This document shows positions 45,899 through 57,365 of a stretch of 64,000 bases of DNA, piece by piece. The DNA lies in assembly GCA_027943245.1 (NCBI GenBank), contig JANDJZ010000149.1:1-64000 (forward strand), given 5' to 3'. The notes under the pieces were generated by a model that did no database searches, was not told the origin of the DNA, and saw nothing but the letters and a program-made list of their open reading frames with translations. The position numbers and the translations under genes were made by a program. Position 1 is the first letter of the stretch, and every line of letters starts with the position of its first letter. Source of the DNA: Acanthamoeba sp. SK_2022b. Its lineage: Eukaryota > Discosea > Longamoebia > Acanthamoebidae.

Positions 45899-46016
45899 GG
45901 AGCCTAGACCCAGGTGGCCTATGTACAGTCTTTGTTCACCAGCGAGACGTGGTACCGGGTCACATAAAAGGGAAAACCACTTTCTTTTCTATTTCTTTTA
46001 CAATCGTGCGTTGGTG

Positions 46017-47211
46017 ATGGTGTGGCCGCTTCGGTGGCACTTCCTCTTGCTTTCGTGTGGGCTGTTGGCGCTGGCTGCTTGGTTGGCTGCATCTACCGCT
46101 GCTCACTTGCCCAAGGTTTGCTCCCCTTTTCATTGTCCCATTGGGCGTACATAACCCGGACATGGGTTGTGGGCAGGGTCGGTGGTTTGTGCCCACGTCC
46201 TTGAACGATGTACGGCTGTTGCACGCTTCCCTAGATGCGCTCAAGCTGGAGCAGCCGCTGCAACTGCTAGGCACAATAGTGGTGCTCTTCGTCGTGTAGG
46301 CACCCTTTGTCTGAGGTTGGCGGTGGGCTGTTGCCCCTAACCCTTTTAGCTGTTTGTTCTGTTAGCAAGGAGGCCTATAGTCTGCCAGGCCTGCCGCTGT
46401 TCAACATCATGCTGGGCGCTCTGTTCGGGTTGCCTATTGGCTTGGCCGCTGCAGCTCTTGTACGGCGCCAACTCCACACTCCAGCTTTGCCACGAACCAA
46501 GGGACTCAACTTGTGACCCACCAGGCGCGTTCAGTGGGCTCTTCCATCTGCTACATGGGGGCCTACGCCCTTGGAAGAGGCCCCGTGGCTCATCTTTTCC
46601 CAGAGAGGCTCGCCAAGCTGCAACAGAAGGTGCGCCACACCGAACCGCTGCCACCAGACCATTCACTTACAAGCTCGCTTGCAAGATCGCCGAGCACCGC
46701 AAGGGCCTCTTCTACTACTTGCTCTTCATCCGGGCCGTGCCAATGACCCCCCACTGGTGCAGTCGTACTTCCCCCCTTCCTCACCCCTTTCAATGTGAAG
46801 CCACGCTCAACGTGTGGTTGGCGTCCCTGCCCCCAGGTTCCTGAACATGGCGGCGCCCATCGCTGGCGTGCCTTTCTGGCCCTTCTTCTTCTCCATCCTC
46901 ATCGGTGCGCAGCCCCTTCTGTCCCCTCTTCCGCGGTGCTCTGCCTCACCATGGGTGGCGGTGAACGTTCCGTCGCATGCATGCGGTCAGGAACCCTGCC
47001 CCTCAACTTCGTGATGGTCGAGGCCGGGCAGATACTGCAGGAGATCACATCTTTACAGGACGTGCTCACTCCGTGGACCGCGGCGAAGCTCGTCCTCATC
47101 GCCTCCCTGGCCCTCCTCCCCGCCGCGGTGGCCAGAAGAGGCGATCCAGCGGTGCCTCGGCTTGCACAGGACAGTGCTGGCCGTGATAGAACTGACGAAC
47201 GACCCGCGTAG
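46017..47211 (+). CDS. VTT-domain membrane protein, TMEM41-like scramblase family
   Basis: About six exons. ATG 46017 opens a membrane helix (FLLLSCGLLALAAWLAAST). Further blocks are LQLLGTIVVLFVV, EAYSLPGLPLFNIMLGAL joined to FGLPIGLAAA, SSICYMGAYALGR, the cytosolic KLQQKVRHTE, FYYLLFIRAVPMTPHW, FLNMAAPIAGVPFWPFF and FVMVEAGQILQEITS. A last helix LVLIASLALLPAA precedes TAG at 47211. The order of re-entrant loop with PG, GA.FG..., a short amphipathic loop, F.R..P..P.W..N...P..GV...FF and an A...L..I matches TMEM41B and its relatives. These are ER phospholipid scramblases needed for autophagosome and lipoprotein formation. The ER role is inferred. Confidence 0.82.
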
Positions 47212-47417
47212 AAGCGGCAAACAAGTAACGAGATGGAGTGGGGAAAATGGGAAACCGGTTTATAATGACTCTTCATCGTAAGGGAGGGATAGTGAGGTTC
47301 TCTAGAACAGAAATGGAGGAGGAGGGAGGTGTTACAGGTACAAGACTATACAGGGTCACAAAACTTATGTACACCCGCCGCAGGTGCAGCGGACATTCGA
47401 ATGGCCCAGTGCCCGCT

Positions 47418-48927
47418 TCAGGCGGTCATCTGCTGAACGGAGCCGGAGAGGGCGGCCATGGTGGCCCGCTTGAGCTGGTCGCAGTGGTAGGACTGCGGGA
47501 TGTACTGCAGGGGCACGCCGAAGATGGGCTGGCCGAGGTGCTGGATGACGGGGAGCGGGAGCTTGCCGGCGGGCGGCTCGGCCGATCGGGGCTTGACCGA
47601 TGAGGCCGCGTTGGCCGGAGCGAAGGCAGACTGCGCGGTGGCGACGGAATGCTGCGGCTTGGCGGGGCTGGTCGCGGTCGCGTTGGGGGTGGGCGCGGGG
47701 TGGAGCTTGGAGGCCGTGGGGATCGCCACCGACGGCGCCGCCGACGGAGAGGGACCGGTGATGCTGTTTCGTCGGCTCTGGGGCTGCTCGAGCGCCATCT
47801 TGTTGTCGTTGCCCTCCTCGCCGGTGACCACCCTCTGTCGCTTCTTCGCGGGCCCGTCAGACTCGGCGTCGGCCAGCGCAGGGCTGCTGCCGCCGCTCTT
47901 CTTCTCGTCGCCGGGCGCCGAGCCGATGTTGGCCTTCTTGACCTTGGCCCTCATGTTCTGGAACCAGATCTGCACGCTGCGCGGGGTCATGTCGAGACGA
48001 GCGGCCAGCGTCTGGCGCGTGGTGGCGTTGGGCATCGGCTCTCTCTGGAACTCCTCCATCAGGATGCGGAGCTGGTCGGGAGTCGTCTTGGACCTCTTCC
48101 TCTTCTTCTCGCCCTCGACGACGCCCTGTGTGGCCGACCTAGAGGCGGCCCTGGTGGTGGTTGTGGTGGCAGGGGCCACGTTCTGCTTGGCGGTGGCAGC
48201 GGCAGGGAGCACGGGCACGGCGACGGGCTTGATGGGCAACTTGGCCACCGCGGGACGGATGGCCTGCGGTTGCTGCCTCGGCTGCTGTCCCTGCCCCGCC
48301 GACAAAGGAGCAGCGGAGGCGCCCACGACGTGTTGGATGGCGGGCAACGGCAGCTGGCCCTGCGGTTGCTGTGTGCGGACAGACGGCAGCGCTGCCTTGG
48401 CGACAGTCGGCGCCTGGCCTCGGGTGGGCTCGATCTTGCGTCCGCCAACGAAGCCGAGTAGCGATAGAATTTCCGCGGTTTCCACTTTTTCCCTGCCAAT
48501 GGCGGAACGAGAATTCAAATAACAACAATTTGAAATTAGCCGGAGCACAAAGCACGCGGCGATATATATCACAAGAGCGGGAAAAGAAGGAAAAGAACGG
48601 GAAAGGGCGTGGAGGTGCCATCGCAACAAGCACGGCGGAGAAACCTCTCCGAAAAGATTGCTGAATGCAAGATTTCGATTTGGAATTTGCCAAGGCAAAG
48701 ATTTCGGTTGCTTGATGCATCACCTGCCAGGTGCAGAATGCAAGGATGCATCGAGCATCATACGAGGAGTGGCGAGGAGGTTGAGGATGTGCGCGGGGAA
48801 GAGGGTGCACGTACTTGGTGTCCTTATCGGCCTCGGAGAGGGCGGTGGTCAGCTCCACGAGCTGGTTGAATCGCACCGAACGATTGGTGCGAGTATGTGA
48901 ACGTGTTTGTCTCTGTCTGGTGGTCAT
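47418..48927 (-). CDS. Homeodomain transcription factor
   Basis: Two exons, 48927-48815 and 48492-47418, with donor GTACGT and acceptor TTGGCAG, giving 395 residues in frame. Exon 1 starts MTTRQRQTRSHTRTNRS. A homeodomain of 60 residues lies around residues 150-210: KKRKRSKTTPDQLRILMEEF, then PNATTRQTLAARLDMTPRSV and QIWFQNMRAKVKK. Helix 3 reads WFQNMRAK, so the usual arginine after N51 is methionine while the next arginine is kept. Flanks are long A/P/Q/S-rich sequence typical of activation regions. The loop length is standard, so it is not a TALE protein. Nuclear DNA binding is predicted. Confidence 0.88.
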
Positions 48928-49725
48928 GCTGCTGCTGCTGCTGCTTGTGTATGTGGCTTGTATGTTGGCGCGGAGTTGTTGCGTGATGTTTCTGCGTAGT
49001 AGTGGCCTGCTTGGCGTAATTAGTGGTGGGCTGCGGCGCGCTGTTCACGTGTGGGCGCTTGCTGTTCGGTGCAAAGTGAAGAATGGCACACAGAAGCGAT
49101 AACCCGATTTTTATAGGGGATGTGTCCTCCTACGCCAACCGCGTCCCTTCGCTGTAGCGTCGCGAGCTGGCACCGCCTCGTCATTTGGTTGCGCCCCATG
49201 CTTGATTGCACGCGGACCAATGGGCGCGGCCCCTGTCCCGGGAACAAGCGAGGAAAACCTCGTGTCGCAGGGATTTCCGGGGAAGGCGGCCTGATTGCTA
49301 AGCCACCGTTCTTTCCCACCGGACCGCCCGGGACAGGGTCTCGGGCAAAGTAGTCAGAATTTCGAGTACCGCTCCACTTTGACAGTGTGCCAGACCACCT
49401 CTCTGGCGTACACTGCGTGGGGCGAGTCCTCTCGCCTGCAACGCGTCCGGGTGCGTGATCCACCACTGGGCCACAAGGTCCCCATGATCCTTAATTGTGA
49501 GGCATGCAGGGCTCCCGGGAATGCAAGGATTCGGGGGCAGCAGCGGGCAGACTGCCGGGTTGTTGGCGTGTTAGAGCCCTCCTTGGTTGAGAGATACAGC
49601 CTGACTTGGATATTGAGGTGATTGAGTGTCCCTGTCTCTCCCCCCCCCAAAGTTGCCTGGGTCTCAATAACGAAATTGGAGCCACAACAATTACAACATT
49701 GCTGTTGAACGCGTGTGGTGCGAAG
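48928..49725. other. Intergenic region between homeobox and WRAP53 genes
   Basis: About 800 bases without a supported gene. It holds (TGC)n near 48929-48943 and a minus-strand TGGCCCAGTGG near 49463 that matches tRNA box A but lacks box B. Probably the homeobox promoter plus WRAP53 3' UTR. Confidence 0.4.
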
Positions 49726-51938
49726 CTACTGCTCTTCTGCGCTGCTTGTTCGTCGCGCCAGCTGACACCACAGAGCCAGCACATTTTGTTCAGTTCGCCG
49801 TTGTCCACTTTCCTGTTCTGCCTCTCCTGCATCCTCCTTCTCCTTTTCTTTGCCCTTTCGCGTCGCCTGGTCACTCTCCTGGTCGCCCGTCGCCCTTGCC
49901 CCCTCGTCTGTCTCGTCCTCGTCATCAAAGTTCTTCATCTGCACTGCATACTTCCTGTCGCCCGTTGCCGTTGCCACCAACGGCGCGAACGGGTGGAACG
50001 CAGCTGAGTTGACCACGTCTTGCAACGCGTGCAAGCGGCAGTGTTAGCCATGTAAACAGAGCGAGCATCATCGTGTGTGAATGGTGGAGGTGACGACACA
50101 CCGGTGTGCCCTAGCAGTTCGTGTGCGGCATTGCCTGTCTGCAGGTCATACACGTAGGCTCGAGCATCCTGCACAGGGCGACATCGCTGGTGAGCGGAGG
50201 CGCGCAAACCACAAGGCCAACGGCGAAGGCAGGGCGGGTTCGCCATACCTGGCTGCCGGTGATGAGGTACTTGCCGGTGGGGTCGAGGTCGAAGTGGATG
50301 TGCTGGTTCGTGTTCGCCAAGCGCGATAGCCGCATCACCACGCGGCTCGTGTTCCTGATGTCCCAGCAGAGAATATCGTTCTCCTTCCTCGCCCCGGTGA
50401 AGAGATAGTTGCCATCCGGGGTGAAGAGCGCCTGCCATACACAACGGCGGATCGCCCGTTGACCGTCAGCTGATAGACAGGATGACAGCAAGTTGGGCCA
50501 AGAGTGACGGCACAGTACCTGGGTCACACCTCCCCTGTGTCCCTCGAGGACAGAGACCACGCCGCGTTCTTCTTCCATGTAAAGCCCGACTAAGCCGGAA
50601 TAGGACCCCGCCGCCAGCAGGCCGCTGTAATCCGGATTGAATGCCAGACACGACACGATGCCTGGAGGGAGAGAGGCGGTTAGGAGCAATGCACGCGAAG
50701 GCGGAGAGCGGAGAGTTACCCTTTGCGCCGATGTCCTTGGTGCTTAAGGTGCGATAGCTTCGGCCTGGCGATGCGGTGTCGAATATTCGTAGCATGCCAC
50801 TGTAGCCGGCGTATATTCTGTGGCCGCACAGATCACGACATCGAACCCGAAGATCAGTAAGAGACAGAGGCATGGATCAAAGGCTATGAGGGCGCGCACT
50901 TCTCGGCGCTGAGGTTGAACGATACTGAAAGAGCCGCCGTGATCTCGTCCATGTGGTCATAAGCCCGATAGGTTGCCCTATGCTGCGGTGCTATGCGTGA
51001 GCACGCGCGGGGCCAGCAAACAAGTGATGCAGTTCAGAACAGTACCTGACCAGTGAACGCGTCCCAGAGATGGATGGGGTGATCTCGGCTGGTGGTCAAG
51101 AAACAACACGTGCTTGGCTCTGTGGCGAAAGGTGTGGTAAGCGGCCGACTGGTGGTGGAGCGAAGAAGACGCAAAGAACGTACGCTGGGAGTTCATGTGA
51201 GGATACCAACACGCGTCATACACGGTCTCGCCCTCTTTGATCTGCAACACGGAGCGAAGCGGTTGCGGCACGAATGACCGTCTCTCCTCTTCGGTCATCT
51301 CCTGCAATCTGTGCGTCTGCTCGGCCGCATCCGCGGGCCTGATAGTGCTTATAAGCAAGGCCGTGATGGTTTGGGTAGAGCTTAAAGCGCGAGCAGGCCC
51401 GATGCACGAATGTAGAGATGAAGCACGCACACTTCAAAAATGCGGACAAGGTTGTCCTCGCTTGTCGTGAGAATGCAGGTCCCGTCTGCCGACCTGGTCA
51501 AGCGCGAGGCAGGAGGAGCCGCGTTAGCGGACCAATGGATACAGTGAAGTGGAAGAGGAGAGGGAGGGGCTACCAGCGGGCCAGCTTCAGGAAGTTGTTG
51601 GTGCGGCCGCAGTGTTCGAATTCGTCGGCCACGTAGAGCTGCTGAAGGCAGTTCTCCTGCGCGTCTATGTGCCACGGGTGCGCTGGCATGCTGGGGTGCG
51701 GGGCTTCATGAAGCGCCCCCTCCTCGTAGATAAAGGACTGCTCCGCGGACACTGACGCCACCTCCGCGACCTCGTATACGGCTGTGTATGCCTGATTTAC
51801 TTCTTCCATTCCGCTGATTTGGTATTCTATGCTCGTTCCCTCTACGTGCACTTGCACTGCCTCCTCCACGCGCTGCCTCTTTGCCGTGGGTTCTCCTGCC
51901 GCCAACTCGTGGGACAGCTGCCCTTCCTCTTGCTCCAT
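49726..51938 (-). CDS. WRAP53: WRAP53 / TCAB1 WD40 protein
   Basis: Minus-strand gene of about eight exons; ATG 51938, stop 49726. After an acidic N-terminus the WD40 propeller begins with NFLKLARW and SADGTCILTTSEDNLVRIFEV. It continues with VYDACWYPHMNS, HPIHLWDAFTGQ, IYAGYSGMLRIFD, GIVSCLAFNPDYSGLLA, ALFTPDGNYLFTGARKEND joined to ILCWDIRN, DLDPTGKYLITGSQ, AYVYDLQTG and AAFHPFAPLVATATGDR. These match human WRAP53-beta blade by blade. It delivers box C-A scaRNAs and telomerase RNA to Cajal bodies. The C-terminus carries an acidic-basic low-complexity insert (GKEKEKEDAGEAEQE) before QNVLALW, in the last blade. The ATG is chosen because the open frame further upstream overlaps the divergent ICT1 leader. 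Confidence 0.93.
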
Positions 51939-52011
51939 GCTTTGTTTTAAACTAGTAGAAAAGATGAAGAAAAAGCCAGTCCAAACTTGGAGTGCTGGCG
52001 CCGACGGCAGC

Positions 52012-52741
52012 ATGAGAGCAGCTTTTTCTTCAACTATGGCAACCTCCATGCCCTGTAGGACGCTGCTCGGTTGGCGATGCGCCGCTGTGCTGCAGTCGGG
52101 AAGCTGGACAACCTCACATCTCCTCCGTTCGTTGCGATGCGAAGATTGGAGAGCGCGCTGCTACTCGACAGATGAGCGGCAGAGCATCAACATCCCGCGT
52201 GATAAGATCCAACTCGCCTTTTGCCGCTCCAGCGGACCCGGAGGGCAGAACGTCAACAAAGTGAACACCAAGGTGTGGCTCCCTCCTGTGCTGCTTCTCT
52301 TTCGTTCTTCGCGTGTCTTGACGTCCATCGGTCTGGGCCTTCGTGTGGCCTCAAAGGTGGAGCTGCGTTTCAACCTCGATGAAGCCGACTGGATACCCGA
52401 AGACGTGAAGGAACGCCTGCGATTGCAGCGGTACATCATCACACTCGCCTTGCTTGTTGCGGAGCACTGGTTCACTCTGGCCCGCACGTCATTGCAGAGC
52501 GGGAGACGTCAACAAGGAGGGAGAGATGGTGATCACCTCATCGGTGCACCGCACGCAGGGACACAACCTCAACGACGCCTTTGCCAAGCTGAAGCGATAC
52601 CTGGACGAGGCGTGCGTGGTGCCAAAGGAGAGGATCGCCACAGAGGTGCCCGATTACGCCATCGAACACCGCCTCAAGGAGAAGAAGCGACGGAGCGACG
52701 TGAAGCAGAACAGACAGAAGCCACGATGGGACGATAACTGA
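52012..52741 (+). CDS. Mitochondrial ICT1-type peptidyl-tRNA hydrolase (ArfB family)
   Basis: Three exons; stop TGA at 52741. A basic, serine-rich N-terminus without acidic residues for 35 or so positions (MRAAFSSTMATSMPCRTLLG, then LLRSLRCEDWRARCYS) looks like a mitochondrial targeting sequence. The catalytic domain has INIPRDKIQLAFCRSSGPGG joined to QNVNKVNTK, which contains the GGQ motif that triggers peptide release. VELRFNLDEADWIPEDVK follows, then GDVNKEGEMVITSSVHRTQG and a basic tail KEKKRRSDVKQNRQKPRW that contacts the ribosome in this family. It should rescue stalled mitoribosomes. Start is ambiguous among ATG 51964, 52012 and 52036. Only about 25-75 bases separate it from the divergent WRAP53 start. 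Confidence 0.88.
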
Positions 52742-52825
52742 AGCTCACCGGACAGACAAGAGCAAGAGGAGGAAGCCTATTTACTTTTGACAGAAAGGGA
52801 GGACCAGAAGACCACGAAGCGACGT

Positions 52826-54072
<1,247 letters not shown>

Positions 54073-54260
54073 CTTCTTATTCCTTAATTGATTCTTGTCT
54101 ACGTCTGCCTCTTATCTTCTTGATTATGATCGATGGTCTCGCTGGCCCAGAGAGACGTCGCAGCAAAGCGTGTGCTGGCGTGCAAAAATGTCGACAAGAG
54201 GAAATGATCAGAAAATCAAAGAAAATACTACCGTTGCGAATTTTGTTTTGAACAGAAAAG

Positions 54261-55182
54261 ATGGAGAAGGTGGGCCAGGTGGTAATGCCCGGCGAGGTCA
54301 TCGGCAAGGTCGATCCTGCAAAGACTACGAAGATCGGAATCGGTGTGATTCAAAATCAGGAGAATTTGATCGCAACCAAGTGCGGAATTTTGCGAAGCAA
54401 GGGAAATCATGTGTGGGTGGATAACCGCCAGAAGCGAGTACGATATCACGCCAGCTCTCTTTCCCCTTCTTCAGATTTCTTAATCCTTTTGTTGTAGTAC
54501 GTGCCGGTGATGGAGGACATGGTGCTTGGCGTGGTGCTGGAAAAGCACGTCGAAAACGCCAAAGTGGACTTGGGCAGTGCGGTGCCGGCCACCCTGTCCT
54601 TGCTCGCGTTCGAGGGCGCCACTCGCAAGAACAGACCCAACATTCAGGTTCGCTCGTCCCCAAACAGTAACTGTGGCATGGCTGCAAATGCTCAACTCTA
54701 CTATTCCGTCGTTCGTCTATTGTTTAGGTGGGCACGATCGTATACGCGAGGGTGGTGGTGGCGAACAAGGACATGGAGCCTGAGCTGGTGTGCACAGCGG
54801 CGACCGGTAAGGCCGAGGGGTTCGGCATTCTTACTGGCGGCTACATGGTGAAGTGCTCACTCAGCCTTGCACGACAGTACGTGCCGCTTGCACGAGAAGC
54901 TCTTTATGTTCGCACCGGCGTCAGACACTTATTGCTTATTCCTCGGGTTCGTGCAGGTTGCTGTCTCCGGACTGCGTGGTGCTGCAGGAGGTGGGCAAAT
55001 CGATACCGTTCGAGATTGCCGTTGGTCAGAACGGTCGGGTGTGGGTGCACTCCAACGCCACCGCGCAGACCATGCTCATCGCCAACGCCATCCTCAACTG
55101 CGAGTTCCTCTCGCCAGCGCAGACGCGAGACATGGTGCAGCAGTTGCTCAAGAGGGCAGCCGCTTTGAAAACCGAAAAATAA
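54261..55182 (+). CDS. EXOSC3: Exosome cap subunit EXOSC3 / Rrp40
   Basis: Four exons, ATG 54261, TAA 55182, about 230 residues. The N-terminal domain has VVMPGEVIGKV, TKCGILRSKGNHVWVDN and KRYVPVMEDMVLGVVLEK. The S1 domain carries FEGATRKNRPNIQVG and VVANKDMEPELVCTA. The KH domain contains VLQEVGKSIPFEIAVG, NGRVWVHS and the GxNG-type loop. The order and near-identity to human EXOSC3 are clear. It caps the RNA exosome ring in nucleus and cytoplasm, guiding RNA into the channel. The 3' end is 100 bases before the SLD5 start on the same strand. Confidence 0.94.
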
Positions 55183-55282
55183 ACTCTTTACACCCTCTCT
55201 GCCGGGCCACTCGGCTGGGAGAAAAACAAAACAAAATAAAATGGGTTCCGTTTTGGCGCGAAATGGCCAAACACACATAAAG

Positions 55283-56248
55283 ATGGAGGTAACATCAGCA
55301 AGCGTCGCCGATGTCGGTGACAAATCTTTTGGCGGTGATGGAGATGACGGTCTCTTGCGCATGGCGGTAATGAACGAGTTGATTGCGCCTGAAGTGCTAC
55401 ATTTCCAAACGGAGCTCATCACAAAAACGAAAGATTTCATTAACGCAGAGGTACCTCCTTCACCACAGCTTTCAACTTCACCAATTGGCAGAAGCTCATT
55501 GCCGTGATGCCAAAACATAAAGGAGGAGAAGTCCAACCAACCATACAAGGGCGAGAGCGAAGATGCCTTTCTCCGGCGGCAACTGCTCACCTCGTGGTAC
55601 CTGCAGCGCATCAAGTACGCGCTGTCCGCCTATCTTCAGACGCGACTGCGAAAGGTACCCACGTTCTGCCACGGGTGTGCTCACCAGGCTTCTTGACCTC
55701 ACGTTGCGGTTATGGTTCAAGATCCAACGGCACGCCGAGTACATCCTCCACTCGCCGTTGGAGACCCACAAGCTCTCCGACAATGAGCTCCAGTTCCTGA
55801 AGCAGTGCGTGCCTACGTGCCCATCTATTCGCTCAATTAGAGAGAAGGGAGAAGAGAGAACGTGCCTCACCTCGCCACCCGCACACAGGTTCAGGGAGCT
55901 CGAGCTCGAGCAGAGCCGAGCCGTCGACCTCATCTCGCCCAAGGTCGCCGAGCGCATCGGCAACAGCGGCACGCCCAAAGCAGGCACGTCTCGCGTCTTT
56001 GTTCATTTCGCGGCTGTGAACGAGCTGTAACCAACCAACCACCATCACCACCATTGTCAACATCGTTGATCATCACAGGCATGCCGAAGCTGAATACGAA
56101 TGTATTCGTCAAGGCCGTGGAGAACGTGGGCACGCAAGACCTGGACGGCATCGCGATCGAGCTGACCAAGGACTCGCTGCACTACCTCCCCTATCAGTCT
56201 GTCCGCAACCTCATCGCGAACCAGGGCGACAAGGTGGCCCTCATGTGA
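55283..56248 (+). CDS. GINS4: GINS complex subunit SLD5 (GINS4)
   Basis: About five exons; ATG 55283 (an in-frame ATG at 55241 is also possible) and TGA 56248. The helical A domain includes MAVMNELIAPEVLHFQTELI, AFLRRQLLTSWYLQRIKYAL and SAYLQTRLRK, then IQRHAEYIL and LSDNELQFLKQ. The C-terminal beta domain has MPKLNTNVFVKAVENVG, IAIELTKDSLHYLPY and the ending ANQGDKVALM. These follow human GINS4, particularly the RIKY.LS.YL..RL.KI signature. GINS joins MCM2-7 and CDC45 in the replicative helicase. Confidence 0.88.
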
Positions 56249-56373
56249 AGAAGACGACGAAGAAGCAGAAGCAACAGGAACGATATGCCCAAGGTGGTAC
56301 GAACGCTTTTGTACAGATAGAGCGCATGACGGTCCTCCTGTTTATTGGCAGCATGCAATGAATCCACTTCATC

Positions 56374-57199
56374 TCACACCATCTCGATGACGTCGTGCTC
56401 GTCTTTGAGGTCCTCGCCATCCTTGCCATCTTCATCATCCTCCTCTTCGTCTTCTTCCTCCTCTTCCTCCTCCTCCTCGTCTTCATCCTCTTCCTCCTCC
56501 GGGATGAGGTCCTCACCGCCATCCACATGCATGTCTGCTTCGCCTTCGAGCACGGCCACCTCCTCGATCTCGGGCGTGGTGTTATCCCAGCGGTTGTGGA
56601 ATGTAGTGATGCGGGGCTTGGCGGCGAGGATGTTGCGGTTGATCTTCGTCACGTCGTGCGGGGAGGGCGGGTTCTCCTGCATCTCCGGCGTGTCGTACTC
56701 GTTGTTGACGTAGAAGCCCACTCGCAGGAACTCGCTGCTTCGGTAGTAGCACTTGAGCAACACAACCGTCACGCCCAAGAGGTCCGACTCGGGGATCTTG
56801 GTGTGATCTGGAGGCTCGGTCTGACGAGTGGCCGCCGATACCACAGACCAGCGCATCTCGTGAGATGTTTGTGGGTGGGGGGGGGCAAGGAAAATAAACC
56901 TGCAGCACAAACTTGTTCACGCCAACAGGCACGGGACCAACCATCACTGATTCCAGTTCTTGATCGTGTTGCACATTCTCAGCCGATCCAACATAGATTA
57001 CCTTCCACTCAAGGTCTGGCGCATGAGGAAAAACAACCAAGATTAGGTTAGGTGACCGTTGCATGGAAATTAAATTAAACTGTGCCGTACCTTCCTGCAG
57101 CGGAGTGAGACACTCAAAGGTAATCTCGAACTGGAGAGGAGAGGGCCACTTGGCTGGGTTGTCCAGCACCTGCACATTCGTGATGTTTACGCTACTCAT
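56374..57199 (-). CDS. ASF1: Histone chaperone ASF1
   Basis: Three exons; ATG 57199. Exon 1 gives MSSVNITNVQVLDNPAKWPS and LQFEITFECLTPLQE. Exon 2 gives DLEWKVIYVGSAEN, ELESVMVGPVPVGVNKFVLQ. Exon 3 gives IPESDLLGVTVVLLKCYYR, FLRVGFYVNNEY and NRNILAAKPRITTFHNRWD, then a long Glu/Asp tail. The core is the whole immunoglobulin-like fold with the histone H3 (about V94-type strand) and H4 binding strands conserved. The acidic tail resembles yeast Asf1 more than animal ASF1. It carries H3-H4 for replication-coupled chromatin assembly. The divergent APC4 starts 166 bases away. Confidence 0.96.
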
Positions 57200-57365
57200 T
57201 TTGCTGAGGGCGTTGCTTGCGATCGCTCGTCCAAAACGAAGACAAGCAGAAAAAGCGCGCCAAAAAACGCGGGAAACCTTCACATAATTGGCATTCCGGT
57301 CTCAACAATCGAAATAAAAAAAGGCGCGCTCTCAAAAAGTTGGTGGGTACAAATCACACCTGATA
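57200..57365. promoter_or_regulatory. Bidirectional promoter region, ASF1 and APC4
   Basis: Only 166 bases separate the two divergent ATGs, so promoter and both leaders must share this space. It contains GGCGCGC near 57332 and GCGCGCC near 57257. No TATA box is evident. Confidence 0.45.

Noticed and set aside
49400..49475. Possible minus-strand tRNA with box A TGGCCCAGTGG
   Set aside because: No box B (GGTTCGA-type) at the right distance, and the D and T arms do not fold.
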